Part shown: positions 43,898-52,188 of the stretch, piece by piece
Numbering within the stretch: position 1 is the first letter of the stretch
Layout: every line of letters starts with the position of its first letter
Source of the DNA: Gadus chalcogrammus
Taxonomy: Eukaryota; Chordata; Actinopteri; Gadiformes; Gadidae
DNA length: 64,000 bases
Direction: 5' to 3'
NCBI RefSeq assembly: GCF_026213295.1
Contig: NC_079412.1
Span: 11,635,898-11,699,897, forward strand
Made by a program: the position numbers and the translations under genes
Notes under the pieces: model-generated
Database searches by the model: none
The model's input: the letters and a program-made list of their open reading frames with translations, nothing else
What the model was told of the DNA's origin: nothing

Positions 43898-44170
43898 TGT
43901 AACGACCTCGCCGGTGACATAATCATGTCGAGTCATTAGTTGAAGGTAGTTTTAATGGACCAAAAACCAGGTCACTCAAACCCGTAACATTGTAACAACA
44001 TAGAAAACAACTGCTCTAAAACGGACCCAAACAAACCCCGGTTACCCCGGCAACACGGTCTCACTCGCGTGCAGGCCCCCACCCTCCTGTTCCTCCAAGG
44101 CCCCCCCCCCAGCTGACCCAATAACAAGAATAACACACAAGAATAACATTACAATCCCAGGGTCGCTACA
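43898..44170 (-). repeat. Gypsy 3' LTR (273 bp)
   Basis: In element sense it begins TGTAGCGACC and ends GGTCGTTACA (TG...CA). It differs from the other LTR by CCC versus CCT at one site and 10 versus 9 C in one run. Confidence 0.97.
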
Positions 44171-44184
44171 TTGCCTCCCCCCTT
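44171..44184 (-). other. Gypsy polypurine tract
   Basis: In element sense AGGGGGGAGGCAA directly precedes the 3' LTR and primes plus-strand DNA synthesis. The pol stop codon TGA directly abuts it. Confidence 0.8.
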
Positions 44185-47100
44185 CAAAGTTCCTCGTCCT
44201 CGAGGGAACAAACAAAGTCTCGGAAGCGACCCGGCGCTCTCCTCTCCCTACGAGGCCGCGTTGGGGCCACGGGGGGCTGGGGAGAAGCGCCTGGGGGCGA
44301 GAGGGGCCCACGAGTGTCAGGCCCGGGGGCGAGCAGGGGGAATGGGTGGGGGGGGGTTGGGGGCCAAGTTGCTGACTGTGGTGATCGACAGGGAGGGGAG
44401 ACAAGGATAGGGTAAGGTGGGGACCCAGGGCCAGAACACTGAGGTGTGCGTGTCCGGGGCCCATTCGCACCGGTGCGGGGAGCTGTAGGGCTCGCTGGAG
44501 TAGGTTGAGGTGTGGCGGTGCCTCGATAAGGGGCCAACCGGTCTCTGTGGAGAGCCACCCTCCTTCCCCGAGGTGGTAGCTGGACCCTGTACACCACCTC
44601 CCCCATCCTCTCAAGGACCCTGCATGGCCCGATCCACTCGCTATCGAGCTTTGGGCATCTTCCCTTCTTTCTTTGCGGGCTGTAGGTCCAGACCAGCTCC
44701 CCAGCCTCAAAGTGCCTGCCACGGGAACGCACATCATAGTTCCTTTTCTGCCTCACCCCTGCGCTCAGCAGCTGTCCCCTGGCGAAGGAGTGAGCCGTCT
44801 CCAGGCGGTCCTGGAGTCTCCTGGCATACTCTGGGCCGGGAGGAACAGGGGGAGAATCGGGCGGCCGGCCAAACGCCAGGTCAGCTGGGGTGCGAAGCTC
44901 CCTGCCCAACATCAGCAGAGCAGGCGTGCAGGACGTCGACTCCTGGACAGCTGACCTGTATGCCATTAACACCAGAGGCAGATGATTGTCCCAGTCCCGC
45001 TGATGCTCAGCCGAGACAATGGCCAGCTGCTGCTCCATACAGCGATGAAATCGCTCCACCAAGCCGTCACTCTGTGGGTGCAGGGGGGTAGTACGGCTCT
45101 TCTGCATGTCCAGCCTGCTACATAAAGCCGCAAAGACACGGGATTCAAAATTTCTCCCCTGGTCACTGTGGATAGACTCCGCTGCCCCAAAACGGCTAAT
45201 CATCCCCCCGACCAAAGCGTCCGCTATGGTCTCCGCCCCCTGGTCAGGCAGAGCGTACGCCTCCGGCCACTTGGTAAAATAGTCCATGGCCGTGAGGACA
45301 TACTTGTTCCCCCTCTCTGTGCAGGGTAGCGGGCCCACCACATCCACCCCAACCCTCTCCATAGGGAACCCCACAGGGAACTGCTGTAGCTGGGCATGGG
45401 ACCTTTCCGTGGGGCCTTTGCGGGCTGTGCAGCCATCACAGCGGCGACAGAAGTCCTCGACGTCCCTCTTGTGCTGCCCCCAGTAGAAGCCAAGGCGGAG
45501 GCGACGCAGGGTCTTTGTCACCCCAAAGTGACCTGAGCCCACGGCACCATGGACCGCTTGAAGCACTTCCCCACGCAGAGAGTGAGGCACCACCACCTGC
45601 CACCTCACCTCTCCGGTGGCGGGTTCCTTCCAGGCCCGCTGAAGCACGCCATCCCACAGTCGCAGGGCCTCGAACTTAGCCCACAGTCCCTTGGTGACCA
45701 GGGAGAGAACGGCCACTTCTTCCCATGGGGGCCGCCGCTGTTGGTCCAACCACTGGAGCACTGGTCGAAGGTCTGCATCCTCCTCCTGCTGCCGTCTCCA
45801 TCCTGCGGTGTCGACCTCCCGGAGCTCACAGCAGACTGGGGACGCCACCTCCACCGCAGAACATCCCTCCTCCTGGCTGCACAGCTCCTTCTCGCGGCTC
45901 TCCCTCCTTTCACAGTTGCGGCAGCCATCCTGACTGCAGGGGCGTCGGGAGAGGGCGTCTGCATTAGCATGGCGTACCCCTGCCCTGTGCACCACACTGA
46001 AGCTGTAGGACTGCAGCTCCTCGATCCACCGTGCGACCTGCCCTTCTGGCTCCTTGAAAGACATGAGCCACTGGAGCGCGGAGTGGTCGGTCCTTACAGT
46101 GAAGTGACGGCCACAGAGGTAATATTTGAAGTGGCGTACAGCTCTAACGATGGCCAGCAGCTCGCGGCGAGTGACGCAGTAGCGGCGTTCCGCTTTGTTA
46201 AATGTCCTGCTGTAGTACGCCACCACCCGCTCCCCTTCCGGCCCCTCCTGTGCCAGCACGGCGCCATTGCCAACGTTACTAGCGTCCGTGTCCAGGATGA
46301 AGGGCAGGGCAGGGTCAGGAGGGGAGAGCACCGGGGCTTTGGTGAGAGCTCCCTTGAGTGTCTCGAAAGCAGACTGGCAATCCTCTGCCCACACAAACTC
46401 CCTGTCCTTCTGTAGCAGGCGGAACAGGGGAGCGGCCACACAGGAGAAGCCCCTCACAAAGCGTCTGTAGTAAGACGCCAGTCCGAGGAAGCTTTTCAGC
46501 TGTCTGGTGTCAGTGGGGGTGGGCCAGTCCTGGACAGCTTGCACTTTGTCCTCCATGGTGCTAATGCCTTCTTCCCCCACCCTGTGCCCAAGGAAAGTTA
46601 CCTCTCTCCTCAGGAAATGGCACTTATCAGGATGGAGCTTCAAGCCCGCCGCAGCTACTCTCTCCAGAACCTGACGCAGCGAGGCAAGTGCTGTCTCGAA
46701 GGAGCCCCCGTGTGCCAGTATATCATCCAGGTAGACGATACACTGCTGCCGGGGGATGCCGGCGAGCACTCTGTCCATCAGCCTCTCGAAGGTCGCAGGT
46801 GCATTGCAGAGGCCGAAAGGGAGGACCCGAAACTGCCACAGTCCTCTGCTAGTGCAGAATGCAGTCTTGGGTCTGGCGTCAGGGGCGAGAGGGCACTGGA
46901 AGTAGCCAGAGCGGAGATCGAGTGAGGAGAACCAGGACGACCCAGCTACGACATCTAAGGCCTCATCAATGCGCGGGATGGGGTAGGAGTCCTTCTTCGT
47001 CACTGCGTTAAGTGGCCTGTAGTCGACACAGAATCTCCACTTACCCCCCTTCTTAGGCACCATCACCACGGCTGCTGCCCAGGGACTATCTGAGGGCTCT

Positions 47101-48173
47101 ATGAGGCCTGCCTGCTGCATCTCCCACAGCGCCTGGTCCGCAGCCTCCTGGCGGGCCAAGGGCAGGCGACGCGGGCGCATTCTGATGGGCCTGGCATCCC
47201 CAGTGTCGATCTCATGCTGCACCAGGTGCGTCTGACCCACATCGCTCTCGTTCAAGGCAAAGCTGTCCTTAAACTCTGCCAGTAGTAGCCACAGCTGCTC
47301 CTGCTGTTGAGGGTCTAGTCCATCACAGTGCCCCTGCCAAATTGCCCGCACAGTCGACAGCACAGTCTCCTCACCTGTCTGAGGAAGCTGGGCAGGGCAG
47401 GGGAAGGGGCCCAGGCTCATGGGGTGGGGTGCTGGGGTGGCAAGGGAGTAGTCTGTAGGAGCCGAAACATTGACACAAGGGGGTGGGAGGGAGGGGGAAG
47501 GGTTGCAGGAGGAGGACTGAGACAATGGACAGGGATCGGGAAGACAGGGTGGTTGGAAGGTCTTTGCAAGGGGGTGAAGGGGGCCGGTGACGTGTGACTG
47601 TTCCATCTGAGCTGTTGTCGGTGGGGGCCGGATGTAGGAGGTGTTTGGCGGGGCCATATAGACTGTGGGCCCTCCTTGGAAGCCAATCGCCCCCCTCTCA
47701 AGGTCCAGCTGGCAGCCAGTGCACCGCAGGAAGTCCAACCCTAGGATACAGGGGTCCTGCACAGCTGCTACCCACACTGGGTGGAGGACAGTCTTTCCCC
47801 CTACGCAGATGGACAACAACCCCTTCCCTTTCATGGGAGCCCTCTCCCCCGTGACTGTGCGGAGCTGCACGGTTGTAGGTTGGAGTACCGTCCAGGTCGG
47901 CAAAATGTCTGGCCTCACCAGGGTCACAGTAGACCCCGTATCGACTAAAGCCAAACAGGCCACCCCCTCAACAGTGACAGGAACATGACAAAAGTCCCCC
48001 GCCCAGGTCCGCCCCACCACGACAACAGGCTCCAGGATGTTGTCGTCTGCTTCTGGGGGGGGTGGAGCCCCGCCCCCCCGGCTGTGATGATGGGCTCCTC
48101 CAGACGACGACGGCGGGGGTAAGGGAGCAGGGCCTCGCGTCTCCCCAATTACGCGGACCCTGACCCGTTTCCC
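44184..48173 (-). CDS. pol: Gypsy pol (protease, reverse transcriptase, RNase H, integrase)
   Basis: About 1330 residues expressed by -1 frameshifting from gag. The pol frame is open from about 48197, but the codon there is GTG, not ATG. Counting from that codon: aspartic protease DTGS at 86-89; reverse transcriptase with VLPFGLCNAPATF and YLDD at 489-492; RNase H with DTDAS (D636), E679 and D704; integrase zinc site HGAVGSGH...CRRCDGC (883-923) and catalytic D952, D1012 and E1048; then a GPY/F module (WIGPCRV). It ends SLEDEEL then TGA at 44184-44186. All catalytic residues are present and there is no internal stop. No chromodomain or env was recognised. Confidence 0.95.
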   Translation of the reverse strand, partial: GKRVRVRVIGETRGPAPLPPPSSSGGAHHHSRGGGAPPPPEADDNILEPVVVVGRTWAGDFCHVPVTVEGVACLALVDTGSTVTLVRPDILPTWTVLQPTTVQLRTVTGERAPMKGKGLLSICVGGKTVLHPVWVAAVQDPCILGLDFLRCTGCQLDLERGAIGFQGGPTVYMAPPNTSYIRPPPTTAQMEQSHVTGPLHPLAKTFQPPCLPDPCPLSQSSSCNPSPSLPPPCVNVSAPTDYSLATPAPHPMSLGPFPCPAQLPQTGEETVLSTVRAIWQGHCDGLDPQQQEQLWLLLAEFKDSFALNESDVGQTHLVQHEIDTGDARPIRMRPRRLPLARQEAADQALWEMQQAGLIEPSDSPWAAAVVMVPKKGGKWRFCVDYRPLNAVTKKDSYPIPRIDEALDVVAGSSWFSSLDLRSGYFQCPLAPDARPKTAFCTSRGLWQFRVLPFGLCNAPATFERLMDRVLAGIPRQQCIVYLDDILAHGGSFETALASLRQVLERVAAAGLKLHPDKCHFLRREVTFLGHRVGEEGISTMEDKVQAVQDWPTPTDTRQLKSFLGLASYYRRFVRGFSCVAAPLFRLLQKDREFVWAEDCQSAFETLKGALTKAPVLSPPDPALPFILDTDASNVGNGAVLAQEGPEGERVVAYYSRTFNKAERRYCVTRRELLAIVRAVRHFKYYLCGRHFTVRTDHSALQWLMSFKEPEGQVARWIEELQSYSFSVVHRAGVRHANADALSRRPCSQDGCRNCERRESREKELCSQEEGCSAVEVASPVCCELREVDTAGWRRQQEEDADLRPVLQWLDQQRRPPWEEVAVLSLVTKGLWAKFEALRLWDGVLQRAWKEPATGEVRWQVVVPHSLRGEVLQAVHGAVGSGHFGVTKTLRRLRLGFYWGQHKRDVEDFCRRCDGCTARKGPTERSHAQLQQFPVGFPMERVGVDVVGPLPCTERGNKYVLTAMDYFTKWPEAYALPDQGAETIADALVGGMISRFGAAESIHSDQGRNFESRVFAALCSRLDMQKSRTTPLHPQSDGLVERFHRCMEQQLAIVSAEHQRDWDNHLPLVLMAYRSAVQESTSCTPALLMLGRELRTPADLAFGRPPDSPPVPPGPEYARRLQDRLETAHSFARGQLLSAGVRQKRNYDVRSRGRHFEAGELVWTYSPQRKKGRCPKLDSEWIGPCRVLERMGEVVYRVQLPPRGRRVALHRDRLAPYRGTATPQPTPASPTAPRTGANGPRTRTPQCSGPGSPPYPILVSPPCRSPQSATWPPTPPHPFPLLAPGPDTRGPLSPPGASPQPPVAPTRPRRERRAPGRFRDFVCSLEDEEL
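48123..48173 (-). promoter_or_regulatory. -1 ribosomal frameshift element (slippery site and predicted pseudoknot)
   Basis: GGGAAAC (48167-48173, minus strand) is read G GGA AAC in gag frame, an exact X XXY YYZ heptamer, and slipping gives the pol frame GGG AAA. Four nucleotides later CAGGG (48158-48162) and CGCGT (48151-48155) pair with ACGCG (48136-48140) and CCCTG (48128-48132). The loop GGGAG (48141-48145) can pair with CTCCC (48123-48127), forming an H-type pseudoknot. The gag stop lies within this structure. The fold was predicted by eye. Confidence 0.85.
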
Positions 48174-49108
48174 TGGGCTCTCACAGTTGTAGGGCACTCT
48201 CTGACAAGGTGGCCAGGCTGCCCGCAGCCCCAGCAGACCCTCTGCTCTCGACGAGACGGGGGGCGGCGGTCCGCCTGCATAGAGACAGCGCGGACGAGTT
48301 CAGTGAGCTCGTCCACCCAGGCTGGCTTCTGTGAGTCCTCACTCCTCTCCCTCGCCGATCTCACCATCGGCTGAGGAGCAGGATGACCGTCGATTGCTCC
48401 AGCCCACACCAGCTCCCTCTCTATGGCCATCTCCAAGGCCTCTTGCAAAGTCTGCGGGTGGGCTAGCTGGGTCTGAATGCGTAGTTCTGTAGGGGAAAGG
48501 GCCTGGAGAAACTGATCCCGAGCGAGTTCGCTCTGCACGGCTGGCGGCATGTGGGCGTATGCTCGCCGAGACAGGCTCTCGATATCGTTGGCCAGGGCCC
48601 GCAGCGTCTCCCCAGGCTTCCTGCGCCTATTACAGAGTTCTGAGCGCATTAGCCCCGGCTTAACACATAGTCCAAAACGCCTCCTTAGTGCCCCCACTAG
48701 GGCAACATAGTCCCCCCTGTCCTCTGGGCTAAGCAGCAACAAACAAGACAATGCGTCGTCCGCCAGACACATTGCAAGCTGCAGCGCTTTGACCTTCACT
48801 GACCATCCGGCAGCATCGGCTAAAAGTTCAAATTGCGCGTGGAAAGCTTCCCAGTCAGCCTTACCGGTGTATCTAGGCGTCTTGATGGACACCGGGCTTG
48901 ATGTAAGAAAGGCGCCGCCATGTCTGTCGCCGTCTTGTGGTGGCCACGGGCAGTCGGCGCTGCGAACTATGCGTGAAAAATCATCTTTTTCCACGGCGGC
49001 CGGTTCCCGTTGGGTTCTACCCCTCACCAGAGACTCCGAGGCTTCTCCACATGCCCCCTCGCCGTAGTCGTCCATCTCTATCTTCACCCGACAGTCCGCA
49101 GGAAGCAT
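48149..49108 (-). CDS. gag: Gypsy gag
   Basis: Retrotransposon capsid/nucleocapsid polyprotein, 319 aa, from ATG 49106-49108 to TAA 48149-48151. The central part resembles the retrotransposon gag capsid family (AFHAQFELLADAAGW; LRALANDIESLSRRAY). The C-terminus has one CCHC zinc knuckle, CWGCGQPGHLVREC, for RNA binding. It overlaps pol by about 20 nt downstream of a -1 frameshift site. An in-frame TTG further upstream was not used because the ATG fits better. Confidence 0.92.
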   Translation of the reverse strand: MLPADCRVKIEMDDYGEGACGEASESLVRGRTQREPAAVEKDDFSRIVRSADCPWPPQDGDRHGGAFLTSSPVSIKTPRYTGKADWEAFHAQFELLADAAGWSVKVKALQLAMCLADDALSCLLLLSPEDRGDYVALVGALRRRFGLCVKPGLMRSELCNRRRKPGETLRALANDIESLSRRAYAHMPPAVQSELARDQFLQALSPTELRIQTQLAHPQTLQEALEMAIERELVWAGAIDGHPAPQPMVRSARERSEDSQKPAWVDELTELVRAVSMQADRRPPSRREQRVCWGCGQPGHLVRECPTTVRAQGNGSGSA

Positions 49109-49225
49109 TATTGTTGCAGAGAACAAGCCACAACAAAAACGGAGCTAACGGCGATCGCAACTTCAGCCTACTCGCCGAGCACAGCAGGACAGAGAAAAAA
49201 TAAATAAAAATAAAAATAAAATAGT

Positions 49226-49241
49226 TTCACTTCAGACACCA
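49226..49241 (-). other. Gypsy primer-binding site
   Basis: In element sense, directly after the 5' LTR and a short T spacer, the sequence reads TGGTGTCTGAAGTGAA. It begins with TGG, complementary to a tRNA CCA end. The primer tRNA was not assigned. Confidence 0.65.
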
Positions 49242-49242
49242 A

Positions 49243-49514
49243 TGTAACGACCTCGCCGGTGACATAATCATGTCGAGTCATTAGTTGAAGGTAGTTTTAA
49301 TGGACCAAAAACCAGGTCACTCAAACCCGTAACATTGTAACAACATAGAAAACAACTGCTCTAAAACGGACCCAAACAAACCCCGGTTACCCCGGCAACA
49401 CGGTCTCACTCGCGTGCAGGCCCTCACCCTCCTGTTCCTCCAAGGCCCCCCCCCAGCTGACCCAATAACAAGAATAACACACAAGAATAACATTACAATC
49501 CCAGGGTCGCTACA
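49243..49514 (-). repeat. Gypsy 5' LTR (272 bp)
   Basis: Copy of the repeat at 43898-44170. It precedes the primer-binding site in element sense and should hold the element promoter. Confidence 0.97.
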
Positions 49515-50125
49515 ATAGTATCAACAATAATAGCAACTATTGTATTAATGTTCCACATAGGCCTACATTTGAGACGTATCGCGCAACTAATGTGAATGCT
49601 TTGGAATGTACCGTGGCGACGGTGGGTCTGAGATGTGCAATTCACCACTATTGAGGACAGCTAACCTTGTAGTTGGGGGACTGCTGACGGGCTGTTGATT
49701 GAACTATGTTGTTTGTTATCGTGTGGCCGCAGTGCCACCTGGACTAGCAGTGAATGTGTACATGCCGCTGGGCTATTTTCATGTTGGCCTTCTTAAAGAT
49801 CTTCCTCTATATTGTTCTATGTCTTTACGTCTTTATGTCTGTGCGTGTGTGAGGGAGAGGGAGAAAGATAGCGCACGTTGAACTGTCAAATGATACGATC
49901 ACACTCAATCACAGTGGTGCGATTAGTCTGTGTTGTTACTGTACTGTAAACTTGCCTCGTACGGGACCGCAACCACCCCAACCCGTGCCGAAAATGTCTT
50001 CCCGGCCGTGTCTCTGCCAAATTCAGGTGTTTTGATCAAGGTTTTTTTTTTTTGACCAGCAACCTCTTGAATTCATACAGCAACTGTTAAGCAACTGCAA
50101 CAAATTATTTCTGGCGCCGCCACTG

Positions 50126-50133
50126 ATACTGGC
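50126..50133. repeat. hAT target-site duplication, right copy (ATACTGGC)
   Basis: Identical to 42912-42919. Confidence 0.92.
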
Positions 50134-51782
50134 ATGAGGTAAACAACATGTATATATGCAAGAAGCTAGTAGTTGAGGTCCTATTTTGATTCCTTTCCAA
50201 ATATCTTCCTTTGATGTCATCTGGTAATAAACTGAAACAACATATAAATGATTTCTAATAATTTTACGGCCATTGAACGATGAACTCGTATTTTACCTTG
50301 TTTACTCAGCCTGCTCTTGTCTTAAACCTCAAACGATACTTGCTTAAAAGGCCCCAACTATTATGTAACAAAAGGACATAGGCCTGCTGGCGGATACAAA
50401 AGGTCTAAATTAATCAGTTGTTGCCAAGAAGATCTCTTTACAGGATTGCAACGAAATAAGAGGGATTTAGTCCCAGTGAGGAAGGCATTCACATCCAAAG
50501 ACAAATTTGACGTTATTCAATGACTGGTGCCAGGTTGAAGATGGCTGTAAAATTGAATTAACAGCGCTTGCAACAGGATTATGTTATCTGAAACATGTTT
50601 ATTTGTGTGCCCTTTGTTGACGCTTTCCTGGCACTGTGTGACAGTCAGATGCTTACACCTCACATGACACGGCCCTGGTAATATCGGATTAAACCTTACA
50701 TGCTCACTTGTTGCATTAACAGCTCAATACCCGGACATGGAAGTGAACGTTGGCATTATAGCTTTTATGGCACACTCAGATAAAAACCGGCACAAAATAT
50801 TTACTCTAGCTTTTGCAAGCCATAAGGTGAGCTGATGAAACGATAGTTCCGTTTGTCTTGGCTATCATGGCGTGGCAGTCCATGTTACCTGAATCCTTTT
50901 ATGTTTTTTTTTTGCAATTTTATGTTTTAACAACACACAAATGGTTGCTTTACTAGAGTCGAGTCACAAGGTTCCCGGTGGAGAACACAAAGGGGTTTTG
51001 CAGGAGGACACAGACAGTATTTACATGTGAGACAGGATTAAACCATTACCATGTGACAGGGATGCCCTCAGCAAGACCTCTAACAAAAGACAAGCTAAAT
51101 CCGTCCAGGACAAGTAGGTCTAACCCTGAACACTCAACTAAACAAATTGCATTTGTTATGCAGATGCTTTATGTTATGCAGATGTCATAATATTTGCTAT
51201 GATTCGAATGAAAACTGTTCAAATGATTATGATAAGAGACACACAACAATAACAAACCATTGTTGGTATTTATAGATTGGGGAGGCTTTGAAACGTGACC
51301 TTCGTGTATTTTGATTAAATGGTATGGGAGGCCTACACCAAAACAATATAAATGTGGCTTTGACATTGAGTGCTACTTCCAGTTCGCCAGGCAGGCGCCT
51401 ACTTGACCATTTCCATCCCGAGTGCCAGAAAGCAATCGGTCATGTTTATGAATATTTTGTCTACTTGAAGGGAAATCACAACTAAAACACAATACAAGTG
51501 CCTTTAAACACACTTTGCATTAAAACAGCTGAGGAGTTTTGAAATAGTGTCAACTAGGCCTATGACGACCAATTACAAATCAATAAACAAATAGCAAACA
51601 AAAAAAAAAGGACAAATGAATGGCTTAATTACACATCGCATATCACTTATTCAAAGTGATGGGCAGCATCCAGCTTGCACGGCAACCTTGGTTCTTCTCT
51701 AGATGCTCGTTTCCATGACGGTTATCTACATGCACTTTGCGAACAAGATAAGTTAAGGGACCGCGCACATTTTGGTGAGCTG

Positions 51783-52188
51783 TAGTGATGGACATTACGG
51801 TTCTTCGCAGTGAGTCAGATCTTTTTGGTCTGCTGTTCTATAACAGCCAGCTCTCTTGGCTCTCAAACGACTCTTTATTTATTAATGTTTACTGCAAAAT
51901 CTATTAATATCTCTTTTGTTTGTGCCCATTTAATGTGATGGTGGATTGTGTAATAGCTGTCTATTTTTCAAAGATAGGCAAGGTAGAATTGTATTTAGTT
52001 GCAGGAAATTATGTATTTCATGGCTGGACATAAGGCTACAGTACAGTCATGAAAACGTTGCCTACGTCAGTTGCTCTGATCGTTAGTCGTTGCTAATATC
52101 GGTTGTTATGTGGGATGTATCTAGCCCGATCTATTTCTAAATCGATGTTCGTGAAAGAGCCGACTTGTCCACGAACGACCCATCAATA
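51783..52188. mobile_element. MITE-like hAT derivative (about 406 bp)
   Basis: It starts TAGTGATGGACATTACGGTT and ends GACCCATCAATA, imperfect inverted repeats (TAGTGATGG against TATTGATGG). The flanks GTGAGCTG (51775-51782) and GTGGACTG (52189-52196) match 6/8, consistent with an old 8-bp duplication. Internal AGAGCC/GGCTCT motifs are typical of a widespread fish family. No ORF. Confidence 0.6.

Larger units (their letters stand above)
43898..49514 (-). mobile_element. Gypsy (Metaviridae) LTR retrotransposon, apparently intact
   Basis: 5617-bp element in minus orientation with two nearly identical LTRs, a 4-bp target duplication ATAG (43894-43897 and 49515-49518), a primer-binding site, gag, pol and a polypurine tract. 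The domain order protease, reverse transcriptase, RNase H, integrase is that of Gypsy, not Copia. No env-like ORF. gag and pol are free of premature stops, and the LTRs differ by one substitution and one base in a C run, so the insertion is young. It sits inside the hAT element at 42920-50125. Confidence 0.97.
42920..50125. mobile_element. hAT-type DNA transposon, interrupted by a Gypsy insertion
   Basis: The left end CAGGGGCGGCGCCA (42920-42933) and right end TGGCGCCGCCACTG (50112-50125) are inverted repeats matching 13/14. They are flanked by a perfect 8-bp duplication, ATACTGGC, at 42912-42919 and 50126-50133. CAG-type ends and an 8-bp duplication are the hAT signature. Without the Gypsy insert the element is about 1.6 kb, too short for an intact transposase, so it is a non-autonomous derivative. 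Confidence 0.92.

Noticed and set aside
44510..47988. Numerous plus-strand ORFs (up to 288 codons) opposite Gypsy pol
   Set aside because: GC-rich antisense shadows of the pol reading frame, with no independent domain or start signal.
48195..48197. Independent start codon for pol at 48197
   Set aside because: The codon is GTG, and a perfect slippery heptamer in the correct phase explains pol expression better.
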